Shown here piece by piece: positions 1-8,826 of a stretch of 64,000 nucleotides of DNA (its first letter is position 1; the number at the start of each line of letters is the position of its first letter). This DNA is from Jiella endophytica (GTDB lineage Bacteria > Pseudomonadota > Alphaproteobacteria > Rhizobiales > Rhizobiaceae), in contig NZ_SOZD01000002.1 of NCBI RefSeq assembly GCF_004519335.1, positions 620,001 through 684,000 on the forward strand. The letters run 5' to 3'. A model generated the notes under the pieces. The model worked only from the letters and a program-made list of their open reading frames with translations. It made no database searches and had not been told where the DNA came from. Both the position numbers and the translations under genes were made by a program.

Positions 1-276
1 GCCTTGCTCCCTGTCAGACATTCCCCAAGCAATTCCCCCGGCACCGCCATGTATCGGGTTGGCACCTCGGGCCGCTGGGCCCGGCACCTCATTCCGCCGG
101 CTGGGGTCGGCCGCGCATGCTCCCCGCGCGCGAATTCGCGCCTTCACCTCGCGGATCGAAAAGGCTATGAGCCGGTTGGATCAGGATAGGCCGTCGAAGA
201 CGGCGCGTGGCGCCTGACGGATCGCCACCCATGCCGCGGGGCTTGGCCTCGCAGCGACAGCGAAGGAGCGCATCAG

Positions 277-1284
277 ATGACGATCGGTTTGAACAAGACG
301 GTTGTTCTGTTCGGCGGATCCGGCTTTCTCGGGCGCTATGTCGCGCGCGCGCTCGCCCGCCGCGGCCATCGCATCCGCGTTGCCTGCCGCCGCCCGGATC
401 TCGCCTATCACCTGCAGATCGCTGGAAACATGGGCCAGATCCTGCCGATCCAGGCAAATCTGCGCTATCGCTGGTCGGTCGACCGGGCCGTGGAAGACGC
501 CGACCATGTGGTCAATCTCGTCGGCATTCTGGCCGAGAGCGGCCGCCAGAGCTTCGACGCGGTCCAGAATTTCGGCGCAAAGGCCGTCGCCGAAGCGGCG
601 CGGGGCGTCGGCGCCGGCATGACCCAGATCTCGGCAATCGGCGCCGATGCGAATTCCGAATCAGCCTATGCCCGCTCGAAGGCCGCCGGCGAGGCGGCGG
701 TGCTCCAGACGATCCCCGAGGCGACGATCCTCAGGCCGTCGATCATCTTCGGCGCCGAGGACCAGTTCTTCAACCGGTTCGCCGACATGTCGCGATTCTC
801 GCCGTTCCTGCCGCTGATCGGCGGCGGTACCACCCGCTATCAGCCGGTCTATGTCGGCGATGTCGCCGAGGCGGTGGCCGACACCGTCGAGGGCAAGGTG
901 CCGGGCGGACGGATCTACGAGCTCGGCGGCCCCGAGATCCTGAGCTTCCGCGAGATGATGGAAGAGATGCTGCGCGTCGTCGGCCGCAAGCGCAGCTTCA
1001 TCAACATCCCCTATGGCGCCGCCTCGACGATGGCACGGCTGATGCGCTTCCTGCCGGGAGCGCCACTCACCGAGGATCAGGTGAAGCAGCTGTCGATCGA
1101 CAACGTCGTCTCCGAAGAGGCGAGGGCCGAGGGCCGCACGCTCGATGCCTTCGAGCGGATGCCGAGGACACTCGAGGCGATCCTGCCGAGCTACCTCGTC
1201 CGCTTCCGGCCGCAGGGCCAGTTCACCAAGCCGAAGCCCCAGGCCGGCGGCCTCGACGCCGAAAATCAGGACGGCATCGCCTAA
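277..1284 (+). CDS. Complex I NDUFA9-like NAD(P)-binding protein
   Basis: This 335-residue protein is an atypical short-chain dehydrogenase/reductase of the NDUFA9 (39 kDa complex I subunit) type. The N-terminal Rossmann fold is visible in GGSGFLG at residues 13-19, followed by basic residues expected to contact NADP phosphate. The family is known as an accessory subunit of mitochondrial complex I; in bacteria its role is less clear, and ubiquinone-related or NAD(P)H-dependent redox functions have been proposed. The ATG at 277 has AAGGAG at 263-268, which supports this start. It stands alone, with a small His-rich gene about 35 bp downstream. The family call is secure; the substrate is not known from sequence. 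Confidence 0.88.
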   Translation: MTIGLNKTVVLFGGSGFLGRYVARALARRGHRIRVACRRPDLAYHLQIAGNMGQILPIQANLRYRWSVDRAVEDADHVVNLVGILAESGRQSFDAVQNFGAKAVAEAARGVGAGMTQISAIGADANSESAYARSKAAGEAAVLQTIPEATILRPSIIFGAEDQFFNRFADMSRFSPFLPLIGGGTTRYQPVYVGDVAEAVADTVEGKVPGGRIYELGGPEILSFREMMEEMLRVVGRKRSFINIPYGAASTMARLMRFLPGAPLTEDQVKQLSIDNVVSEEARAEGRTLDAFERMPRTLEAILPSYLVRFRPQGQFTKPKPQAGGLDAENQDGIA

Positions 1285-1320
1285 GTCGAGGCGCAATCGG
1301 GCGAAACGGAAGGCGTGGCC

Positions 1321-1788
1321 ATGCATCGCGGCGAAACCGATCACTTCCACCCCTACGACGTCTCGGCGGGCAGCGCCCATGGCGGCCATAACCGTCCCAC
1401 CGCACAGTGGCAGGTGCCGCACAAGGGCGACCACGAGCCCGGCCACGATCACCCGCATGAGCACGAGGCCGATCTCGACCTCGTCGAACAGGCGTTCATC
1501 GAGGGCTTTCAGTCGGCCGCCGACCCGACGAGCTTTTTACGGCTGGCCGGCATTCCCTTCGAAGCGAAGCTGTCCGACGGCACGGAGCTGAAGCTCCTGC
1601 GTGTCTCCCAGGAGCGGCGCGTCGACATCGGCTCGCTGTCGCCGCATCTCGGCGGCCAGAGCTTCCGTTACGATCCGCTGCCGGCGCAGATGGTCTCGAA
1701 ACGCGACCACCTCCTCTTCGTCTATTTCGACGGCGAGAAGGCCCGGCAATATGGCTTCGAGGACGCCCGCGCCCTGGGCGGGCGGTGA
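1321..1788 (+). CDS. Conserved hypothetical protein with His-rich N-terminus
   Basis: I do not recognise a named family. The product is about 155 residues. Its first 50 residues hold 11 histidines (with HDHPHEHE as the densest run), and the rest looks like a compact globular domain ending in a segment rich in Tyr, Phe and Asp. The His-rich stretch could bind metal, but nothing else in the sequence shows this. A GTG at 1315 is in frame two codons upstream and could be the start instead. There is no signal peptide or membrane segment, so a cytoplasmic location is likely. It follows the NDUFA9-like gene in the same direction and may be co-transcribed with it. Confidence 0.7.
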   Translation: MHRGETDHFHPYDVSAGSAHGGHNRPTAQWQVPHKGDHEPGHDHPHEHEADLDLVEQAFIEGFQSAADPTSFLRLAGIPFEAKLSDGTELKLLRVSQERRVDIGSLSPHLGGQSFRYDPLPAQMVSKRDHLLFVYFDGEKARQYGFEDARALGGR

Positions 1789-1835
1789 AAGACTGGGTCG
1801 CTTGAGCGCCAGCCAGCTTCGACTTATCGTTGCTG

Positions 1836-2111
1836 ATGAAGTTTGCTTGGAGCACGGAAAAGAATGTATCGCTGAAGGCTCGTTACGGCCTCGGATTCGA
1901 AGACGTATTGACCGCCCTCGACGATGGGCAGTTGCTCCAACGGCGTCAACATCCGAATAAAGTCCGTTACCCACATCAGAAGCAGCTCATCGTCGAGATC
2001 GACAACTATGCGTGGGTCGTCCCATATGTGGAGACGGAAACCGGTGTCTTCTTCAAGACGATGTTTCCGAGCCGACGGGCGACACGCGATTTTCTCGGAG
2101 GCGCAAAGTGA
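1836..2111 (+). CDS. BrnT-like toxin of a type II toxin-antitoxin pair
   Basis: A 91-residue basic protein beginning MKFAW and continuing with a GLGFEDVLTALDDG segment, then HPNKVRYPHQ, a hydrophobic VEIDNYAWVVPYV strand and a C-terminal KTMFPSRRATRDFL motif. This is the pattern of small BrnT-type (DUF4258-related) RelE-fold toxins, which typically act as ribonucleases. The ATG at 1836 is chosen over the in-frame TTG at 1830 because family members start MKF. Its stop overlaps the GTG of the next gene by 4 bp (GTGA), so the two are translationally coupled. The order toxin then antitoxin matches brnTA. Toxicity is inferred from family and neighbour only. Confidence 0.72.
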   Translation: MKFAWSTEKNVSLKARYGLGFEDVLTALDDGQLLQRRQHPNKVRYPHQKQLIVEIDNYAWVVPYVETETGVFFKTMFPSRRATRDFLGGAK

Positions 2112-2386
2112 GCGGTCACGAACCCAAACCGATCCTGACGGACGACGAACGAGATGACTACGATCTCAGCGAGAACGTCGAATGGGTCCCGACCGGCGAC
2201 ATCGGTGAGGACCGCTTGGCTTGGCAGACGGCAGCGAGGCGTGCCTTACAGGACGTCCAGGATCAACGGATCGAAGTCTTAATCTCCAGGCGAGACCTGG
2301 AGAGGCTGAAATCCAGGGCGGCAAAAGAGGGCGTGCCCTACCAGGCGCTCATCAAGTCGATCCTGCACGACTATGTGGAAGAGTAA
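2108..2386 (+). CDS. CopG/RHH-type antitoxin partner of the BrnT-like toxin
   Basis: A 92-residue acidic protein starting at a GTG that overlaps the toxin stop. The N-terminal half is acidic and flexible (LTDDERDDYDLSENVEW), suited to wrap and neutralise a basic toxin. The C-terminal half has a ribbon-helix-helix-like segment, with IEVLISRRDLERLKSRA followed by EGVPYQALIKSILHDY, the hallmark of CopG-family antitoxins paired with BrnT-like toxins. Such antitoxins usually repress their own operon through the RHH domain; no operator was identified upstream of 1836. An upstream in-frame ATG at 2012 lies inside the toxin gene and is unlikely to be used. Confidence 0.75.
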   Translation: MSGHEPKPILTDDERDDYDLSENVEWVPTGDIGEDRLAWQTAARRALQDVQDQRIEVLISRRDLERLKSRAAKEGVPYQALIKSILHDYVEE

Positions 2387-2542
2387 GAAGCCATCAAGGA
2401 ATTGCCGCCGCTCGGGGACCGTGGCCACACGCGGCCATCTATAGCGCCCTTGCAGTTCCGGAATGAGAGCCGAGCGGCAGCGACGCTTTCTACTCCCCCA
2501 ATCTGACCAAGCCGGAAGGCGCCACGTGTCGGTTTTCTGCCC

Positions 2543-3457
2543 TCACCCCTTCCCGTAGTCCGCCTTCACGCTTTTCAGCCCCTCCCGATAGGTCGGGTAG
2601 CGGAATGCGTAGCCCGCGCCCTTGATCTTGTCGTTCGAGACGCGCTTGTTCTCGCCGTAGAAGCTGCGGGCCATTGGCGAAAGGTCGGCGGTGGCAAAGT
2701 CGGTCTCGGCCGGGGGCTCCGCTCCGACCATCTCGGCAGCATGGGCGACGACGTCCTGCGGCGGCGCCGGCTCGTCGTCGGTGACGTTGTAGACGCCGCC
2801 GAGCCGGTGGCCCGCCAGCAACGTCGTCGCACCGGCGATGTCTTCCACATGGATGCGATTGAACACCTGGCCAGGCTTGACGAGGCGCTTGGCCGTGCCG
2901 TTCCTGAGATTGACGAAGGCGTTGCGGCCCGGGCCATAAATGCCCGACAGGCGCAGGATGGCGACCGGGACGCCGCGGATCCGGCCGAGCTCCACCCAGG
3001 CGTTTTCCGCCTCGACCCGCGCCTTCGAGCGCTGGGAAGCCGGCTTGACCGGGGTGGTCTCGTCGACCCAGGCGCCGTCATGGTCGCCATAGACCCCGAC
3101 GGTCGAGAGATAGCCGATCCATTCGAGGTTCGGGCTGCCATGGGCGATCTCGTCGAAATACCAGCGCAGCACCGGATCGCCGGCCCTAGCATTGGCGCCG
3201 CCGACATGGGCGCCTTCGGGCGCAGCATGGCCGGGCGGCGCCGAGACCAGAATATGCGTCGCCCTGTAGAGCGCGCCGGCAACGCCGTCGGTCGGATGTT
3301 CACCGTCAAAGACCAGCGGCGTCAGGCCGTGCGCCGCGACCGACACCGCCTTGTCCCTTGTCCGAACCGTCGCAGCTTCGATGGTCACCGCCTTCCGGTC
3401 GAGGCTGTCGACGAAATGCGACGCGGAATAGCCGAGGCCGAAGACGAAGAGATGCAT
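2543..3457 (-). CDS. NAD(P)-dependent epimerase/SDR family oxidoreductase
   Basis: A 304-residue extended short-chain dehydrogenase of the YeeZ-like nucleoside-diphosphate-sugar epimerase type. The dinucleotide-binding turn is FGLGYSA at residues 6-12, an SxxGVYG segment lies near residue 120, and LRLSGIYGPGR near residue 167 is typical of extended SDRs. The canonical YxxxK is not obvious, which is common in this branch, so catalysis is uncertain. Its ATG overlaps the stop of the upstream pentapeptide-repeat gene by one base (TGATG), indicating coupled translation in a queG-repeat protein-epimerase operon. Cytoplasmic; substrate unknown. Confidence 0.85.
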   Translation of the reverse strand: MHLFVFGLGYSASHFVDSLDRKAVTIEAATVRTRDKAVSVAAHGLTPLVFDGEHPTDGVAGALYRATHILVSAPPGHAAPEGAHVGGANARAGDPVLRWYFDEIAHGSPNLEWIGYLSTVGVYGDHDGAWVDETTPVKPASQRSKARVEAENAWVELGRIRGVPVAILRLSGIYGPGRNAFVNLRNGTAKRLVKPGQVFNRIHVEDIAGATTLLAGHRLGGVYNVTDDEPAPPQDVVAHAAEMVGAEPPAETDFATADLSPMARSFYGENKRVSNDKIKGAGYAFRYPTYREGLKSVKADYGKG

Positions 3458-3852
3458 CAGCGCGACCTGCGGCCGGCGGGAACGAAAGCGTCGATCTCCA
3501 GCCGGCCGATCCGCAGGACGCCGATCTCGGCCTTGCCGATGCGCGCCTGGCGAACCGACAGCCTGCCGATGGCAAAAGCGCCGATCGCCACCGCGCCGAA
3601 TGCGCAGGCCCCGATCGCCAGCGAGCCGATGGCCCCTGCCCCGAGCGCCCCGGCGCCGATGGCACCCGCGCCGAGCGCGGCCGAGCCGGCGGCGTGATCC
3701 GGCTGCGGCAGCAAGGCGCCGTCGCGCAGCTGCAGCAGCGCCCGCCGCACTTTCGCCTCCGGTCCCTCGTCGCCCGCCGTCAGCGCCGAACCCGGGGTGC
3801 TTGTCGCGCCCGCCGGTTGAGCCGGCTCAGACTTTACCTTCTTCCAGGGCAT
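3457..3852 (-). CDS. Small pentapeptide-repeat (A-I-G-x-x) protein, function unknown
   Basis: The protein has 131 residues. Residues 1-58 are a polar, Pro/Ala-rich lead. Residues 59-123 are 13 tandem five-residue units of consensus A-(I/L/F)-G-x-x; the first eight are nearly pure A-I-G and the last five carry charges ([15 protein letters not shown]). A strict period of five with a buried Ile/Leu points to a right-handed quadrilateral beta-helix as in pentapeptide-repeat proteins. The ATG at 3852 is chosen because upstream codons lie inside queG; it overlaps queG by 26 bp, and its stop overlaps the epimerase start by 1 bp. Coding status is supported by both overlaps and the protein-level periodicity. 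No function can be assigned. Confidence 0.72.
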   Translation of the reverse strand: MPWKKVKSEPAQPAGATSTPGSALTAGDEGPEAKVRRALLQLRDGALLPQPDHAAGSAALGAGAIGAGALGAGAIGSLAIGACAFGAVAIGAFAIGRLSVRQARIGKAEIGVLRIGRLEIDAFVPAGRRSR

Positions 3853-4984
3853 GCCACTCGCTCCGCACCGTCTCGTCCTTCTCGTTATCAAGCGCGGCGG
3901 AGGAAAGCCGCAAGGCCTCGCCACGATCGAGACGCCAAAGCGCCCAGACCGCCATCGCCCGCACCAGCGGCGCCGCGTCGCCGAGCCGCGCGACGACCGG
4001 GGCCAGAAGCGCGGACAGACCGGAATTGCCGGCGGCGATCAGGCAGTTGGAGACGAACTTGTCCCGCCCGATCCGCTTGATCGGCGATCCGGAAAACAGT
4101 GCGCGGAAAGCCGCGTCGTCGAGGCCGAGAAGCTGATCGAGCTTCGGCGCCTTCAGTTCCTCGCGGGCGACGAGCTTGGCCTCGCTGGCGGCCTGCGCGA
4201 ACTTGTTCCACGGACAGACCGCGAGGCAGTCGTCGCAGCCATAGATGCGATTGCCCATCGCCGTGCGAAATTCGCGTGGAATGACGGCCTTGGTCTCGAT
4301 GGTGAGATAGGAGATGCAGCGGCGCGCATCGAGCTGGTAGGGGGCGGGAAAGGCGTCCGTCGGGCAAGCGTCGAGGCAGGCCCGGCAGGAGCCGCAGCGG
4401 TCGTCGCCCGCCTCGTCCGGCGGCAGGTCGAGGGTGGTGAAGATCGACCCGAGGAACAGCCAGGAGCCGAAGTCGCGGGACAGAAGGTTGGTGTGCTTGC
4501 CCTGCCAGCCAAGGCCTGCGAGCTCGCCGAGCGGCTTTTCCATGATCGGGGCGGTGTCGACGAAGACCTTGGCGTCGTGCTCCCCGAGGCCCGACTGCCG
4601 GGCACGGGCGACGAGGCGCCCGGCGAGTTCCTTCAGCCGGCCCTTGATGACGTCGTGGTAGTCGCGATGGCGCGCATAGACGGAGATCGCGCCGCGATCG
4701 GGCCGCTCCAGGATTTCGAGCGGATCCTCGTCCGGGCCATAGTTCATCGCGAGGACCAGGATCGAGCGGACGCCCGGCCAGAGATCCATTGGCGAGCGGC
4801 GCCGGTCGAGGGTCTCGGGCATCCAGCCCATGGTGCCGTGGCGGCCCTTTTCGACGAACTCCTCCAGCCGGCCGCTGGCCAGCAGATTGCCAGACGCATC
4901 CGCGACGCCCAACGCGGCAAAGCCGAGCCTTGCGGCATCTTCGCGAGCGAAATCCTTCAGCGTGGCGAGGGCGGCGGCGGTCAT
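3827..4984 (-). CDS. queG: Epoxyqueuosine reductase
   Basis: QueG (385 residues) carries out the last step of queuosine synthesis, reducing epoxyqueuosine to queuosine in the anticodon of tRNAs for Asp, Asn, His and Tyr, using cobalamin and two [4Fe-4S] clusters. Both cluster motifs are visible: [12 protein letters not shown] and, later, CDDCLAVCP. The C-terminal section is the HEAT-like tRNA-binding region. The start is placed at the ATG of [12 protein letters not shown] (4984), since a longer frame to 5020 adds residues without similarity to the family. It heads an operon with the overlapping pentapeptide-repeat gene and the epimerase. Confidence 0.93.
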   Translation of the reverse strand: MTAAALATLKDFAREDAARLGFAALGVADASGNLLASGRLEEFVEKGRHGTMGWMPETLDRRRSPMDLWPGVRSILVLAMNYGPDEDPLEILERPDRGAISVYARHRDYHDVIKGRLKELAGRLVARARQSGLGEHDAKVFVDTAPIMEKPLGELAGLGWQGKHTNLLSRDFGSWLFLGSIFTTLDLPPDEAGDDRCGSCRACLDACPTDAFPAPYQLDARRCISYLTIETKAVIPREFRTAMGNRIYGCDDCLAVCPWNKFAQAASEAKLVAREELKAPKLDQLLGLDDAAFRALFSGSPIKRIGRDKFVSNCLIAAGNSGLSALLAPVVARLGDAAPLVRAMAVWALWRLDRGEALRLSSAALDNEKDETVRSEWHALEEGKV

Positions 4985-5069
4985 CCGGGCGATATGGCGC
5001 AGCGGCCGCGAGGTCGGCAAGGCCCGAAGCCGTCACAGCCAGCCCTCGCCCGCGTTGCCGCTGTCGGCC

Positions 5070-5531
5070 TCAGCCGTCCCAGTCGGCAAACGCCTTCAGC
5101 ATCGGACCGTATTCCTCCGGGCTCGGAAACTGCGGATAGCTCTTTGCCGCGCCGGTCCCGGCAAAGGCGAGCTTCTCGCTCGTCCAGGTCTCGATGAACG
5201 GCGTGATGTCGCTGGTGTCGTCCAGCATCGGCGAACGGAGATTGACGAAGCCGGCGATGCGCTTCGGCTTCGAATAGACCCATGTCAGGCACTCGGCGCA
5301 GAAGAAGTGCTGCACCTCCGCGGCCTTCAATCCGCCGATGACCGGTTCGCCGGACGTCACCGTAAACCCCGCCTCCGGCAACATCATCGTCAGGGAATAA
5401 GGGCCGGCCGTCATCTTCTGGCAGCCGCGGCAATGGCAGGCTGCCGTCGCGACAGGCGGCGCCGAAACCTCGAAGGTGAGCGCGCCGCAGCGGCAGCTGC
5501 CCCTTCGCGGCAGTTTCCAATCCCTCGCCAT
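5070..5531 (-). CDS. GFA/CENP-V domain protein
   Basis: A 153-residue protein of the GFA (glutathione-dependent formaldehyde-activating enzyme-like) family. The zinc-binding cysteines are seen as GSCRCG near the N-terminus, CHCRGCQK, and FCAECL further on. The fold binds one structural and often one second zinc ion. Many members annotated this way do not act on formaldehyde, so no reaction is assigned. The start at the ATG of MARDWKLPRRG is preferred over the frame beginning at 5576, because GFA proteins have the first Cys motif about 15 residues from the start. It lies 85 bp upstream of queG on the same strand, probably as a separate unit. Confidence 0.82.
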   Translation of the reverse strand: MARDWKLPRRGSCRCGALTFEVSAPPVATAACHCRGCQKMTAGPYSLTMMLPEAGFTVTSGEPVIGGLKAAEVQHFFCAECLTWVYSKPKRIAGFVNLRSPMLDDTSDITPFIETWTSEKLAFAGTGAAKSYPQFPSPEEYGPMLKAFADWDG

Positions 5532-5621
5532 CGTCCTCTCCTTCCCGGCCGTTCCGAAGCCCTTCGCGACAACCAAGACCCACCGGCACTCGCCATTCCG
5601 ACAGGCCCCTGGCCCCCGATC

Positions 5622-6611
<990 letters not shown>

Positions 6612-6696
6612 GTCGCTTCTCCTCGTCTTTCGACGAAGGAAATGCGTCAGACTGACGGTTCTGCCAGAGCCTTGCGGTCGAGCGCGGCCGGAATGG

Positions 6697-7389
6697 TCAG
6701 AAATCGAGTTCGGCGTAATTCAGCGAGGGCGGCAGGCCGCGCACCCTTTCGCCGAGGAGGATGCGGAAGGCCGGACGCGACTTCATCCGCATGTACCAGT
6801 CCTTGGCATGGGGCTCGGAATCCCAGGGCACCTCGCCGATATAGTCGAGGGTGGAAAGCGCCGCCGCCGCCGCGATGTCGGCATAGGAAAGCCGCGGCCC
6901 GGCCAGCCAGTCGCGCTCCTCGACGAGCCAGCCGAGATAGCGCAGATGGTGCTTGAGATTGGCCCGCGCGGCGCGAATCGCCGAAGCGTCGGGCGCGCCG
7001 CCGCCATCCTCGGGGCGCATCTCCAGCTTGAACACCCGCTCGCGGATCAGATAGCGGGTGACCTCGGTCTCCATCTTGCGCAGGAACCATTCGGTCAGCC
7101 GCCGGGCTTCGGCCCGCTCCAGCGGCTTTTCCGACATCAGCCGCTTGTCGCGTTGGAAGGCGCCACGGGTCTCGTCGAGATATTCGCCGGAGACGATGCC
7201 CCCGACGATCGGCGGTCCGTTGTCCTCGATCAGCACCGGCAGGCTCGCCGCCGGATTGAGCATCAGGAACTCGCGGCGCCGCTCCCAGGGCCGCTCCTCC
7301 ACCAGTTCGCAGCGTTCGCCATATTCGGCCAGCACCAGCCGGACGAAGCGGGAGGCGGCGGACATCGGGTGGTGGTGCAGTTTCAACAT
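6697..7389 (-). CDS. Glutathione S-transferase family protein
   Basis: A 230-residue GST. The thioredoxin-like N-terminal domain begins LKLHHHPMSAASRFVRLVL, where Ser residues near 10-12 are candidates for glutathione activation, and cis-Pro lies in ASLPVLIED. The all-helical C-terminal domain includes the N-capping-box-like LSYADIAAAAALS. The start is set at the ATG of MLKLHHHP (7389); the frame extends to 7506 but the extra 39 residues are not GST-like. Such enzymes conjugate or reduce electrophiles in the cytoplasm. It reads away from uppP. Confidence 0.85.
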   Translation of the reverse strand: MLKLHHHPMSAASRFVRLVLAEYGERCELVEERPWERRREFLMLNPAASLPVLIEDNGPPIVGGIVSGEYLDETRGAFQRDKRLMSEKPLERAEARRLTEWFLRKMETEVTRYLIRERVFKLEMRPEDGGGAPDASAIRAARANLKHHLRYLGWLVEERDWLAGPRLSYADIAAAAALSTLDYIGEVPWDSEPHAKDWYMRMKSRPAFRILLGERVRGLPPSLNYAELDF

Positions 7390-7854
7390 GTCTTCTGGGG
7401 TCGGGTTCTCTGCGGTGGCGGGAGGAGCATCCACACTGAGGGGTTGAACATGCTCGCCGCATGGCCTGCTCGTGGCTCCGCCGCGGCACTTGGGCAAACT
7501 TCGCACAAATTCGTCAACGGATTGGAAAGGCCCGATTTTCCTGCGTCGCGCTTTGCTGCCGAGGCGTCGTCGGGATGAACTGGCCCTCGAATGTGGAAAG
7601 AAAAGGTCTGGTTCAGGCCCACCCTGTGGCAGGTCAGCCTCAGGTCAGCGCAAAAGTCCTATGACCTTGGCCGTGGCCCCGGGGCGCCATCCTGCGCGCT
7701 CAGCCGCCATGCGGCGCGGCACCGGATTGGCGCCTGCCGCGACCGAAACATGCCGCAATTCACCGGCAGACGCCCCACGGCCAAGCCGTCCCGGCGCGGC
7801 CGCGCCGCAGTCCGGCCGATGGCGCCGCGCGAAGACGGCGGAAGGAGACCGAAG
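7390..7854. other. Intergenic region between divergent GST and uppP genes
   Basis: This 465-bp stretch separates the minus-strand GST gene from plus-strand uppP. Open frames extending the two genes into it encode no recognisable protein. A good ribosome-binding site for uppP (GAAGGAGACC) lies at 7841-7850. It presumably holds the promoters of both genes, but I could not single out convincing -35/-10 pairs and saw no structured RNA. Confidence 0.5.
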
Positions 7855-8808
7855 GTGGATCTGGGTTCCTATATCGACGCGGCTGTTCTCGGGATCGTCG
7901 AGGGCCTGACCGAGTTCATTCCGGTCTCGTCCACCGGCCACATCCTGCTTCTCGGCCACTTCCTCGGCTTCCATTCGACCGCCCACACTTTCGAGGTGGT
8001 GATCCAGCTGGGCGCCATCCTGGCGATCCTCCTGGTCTATTTCTCGCGGCTGTGGCAGCTGTTCATCACCCTGCCGACAAGCGCGCGCAGCCGGCATTTC
8101 GTCATCGGCATCCTGATCGCCTTCCTGCCAGCGGCGGTGATCGGCGTGATTGCCCACGACTTCATCAAGCGCGTCCTCTTCGAGACACCGATGGTCATCT
8201 GCATCGCCCTCGTCGTCGGCGGCATCCTGCTCCTTGTCATCGACAAGGTGCCGCGCAAGGTGCGCTACGACAACGTGATGGACTATCCGCTGTCGCTGTG
8301 CCTCGCCATCGGCTTCTTCCAGTGCCTGGCGATGATCCCCGGCACCTCCCGTTCCGGCGCCACCATCGCCGGCTCGCTGCTGATGGGAACCGACAAGCGC
8401 TCCGCGGCCGAATTCTCGTTCTTCCTCGCCATGCCGACGATGGTCGGAGCCTTCGCCTACGACCTCTATAAGAACCGCGACGCGCTCTCGATGGACGATC
8501 TCGGCCTGATCGCCGTCGGCTTCATCCTCGCCTTCGTCTCGGCGATCTTCGTCGTCCGCAAGCTCCTCGATTTCGTCTCGCAGCACGGCTTTGCGCCCTT
8601 CGCCTGGTGGCGCATCGTCGTCGGCGCGGTCGGCATGGTGCTGCTCCTCACCGTGGCGCCCGCCGCCGACCAGGGCCAGGCGCAGTCGATCGACGCGGAA
8701 GCAAAGCCCGGCGCCGAACTCAGCGTCGACGACATCCTGCGCGAAAACGGCGAGCCGGCGGACCATCCCGCCGCCGGCAAGAGCGAGCGCGTTACCGGCG
8801 GCGAGTGA
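7855..8808 (+). CDS. uppP: Undecaprenyl-diphosphatase
   Basis: UppP (BacA) dephosphorylates undecaprenyl diphosphate to recycle the lipid carrier for peptidoglycan and other cell-wall polymers, and confers bacitracin tolerance. The 317-residue product has the two signature motifs, [14 protein letters not shown] near the N-terminus and [10 protein letters not shown] in the second half, and about eight membrane segments. The GTG start at 7855 is chosen for the strong ribosome-binding site GAAGGAGACC just upstream; a longer frame from 7591 has no support. Odd feature: after the last membrane helix there is a polar, acidic tail of about 45 residues, longer than the usual product of roughly 270 residues. 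Confidence 0.95.
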   Translation: MDLGSYIDAAVLGIVEGLTEFIPVSSTGHILLLGHFLGFHSTAHTFEVVIQLGAILAILLVYFSRLWQLFITLPTSARSRHFVIGILIAFLPAAVIGVIAHDFIKRVLFETPMVICIALVVGGILLLVIDKVPRKVRYDNVMDYPLSLCLAIGFFQCLAMIPGTSRSGATIAGSLLMGTDKRSAAEFSFFLAMPTMVGAFAYDLYKNRDALSMDDLGLIAVGFILAFVSAIFVVRKLLDFVSQHGFAPFAWWRIVVGAVGMVLLLTVAPAADQGQAQSIDAEAKPGAELSVDDILRENGEPADHPAAGKSERVTGGE

Positions 8809-8826
8809 TCCGCCCCGGACGACGGT

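Noticed and set aside
1-276. Open frames at the left edge on both strands
   Set aside because: No protein features; one frame is an upstream extension and antisense shadow of the NDUFA9-like gene. No partial gene is recognisable at the edge.
3851-5197. 448-codon plus-strand frame opposite queG
   Set aside because: Shadow of queG in high-GC DNA; composition is Arg/Ala/Gly-rich and no motif is present.
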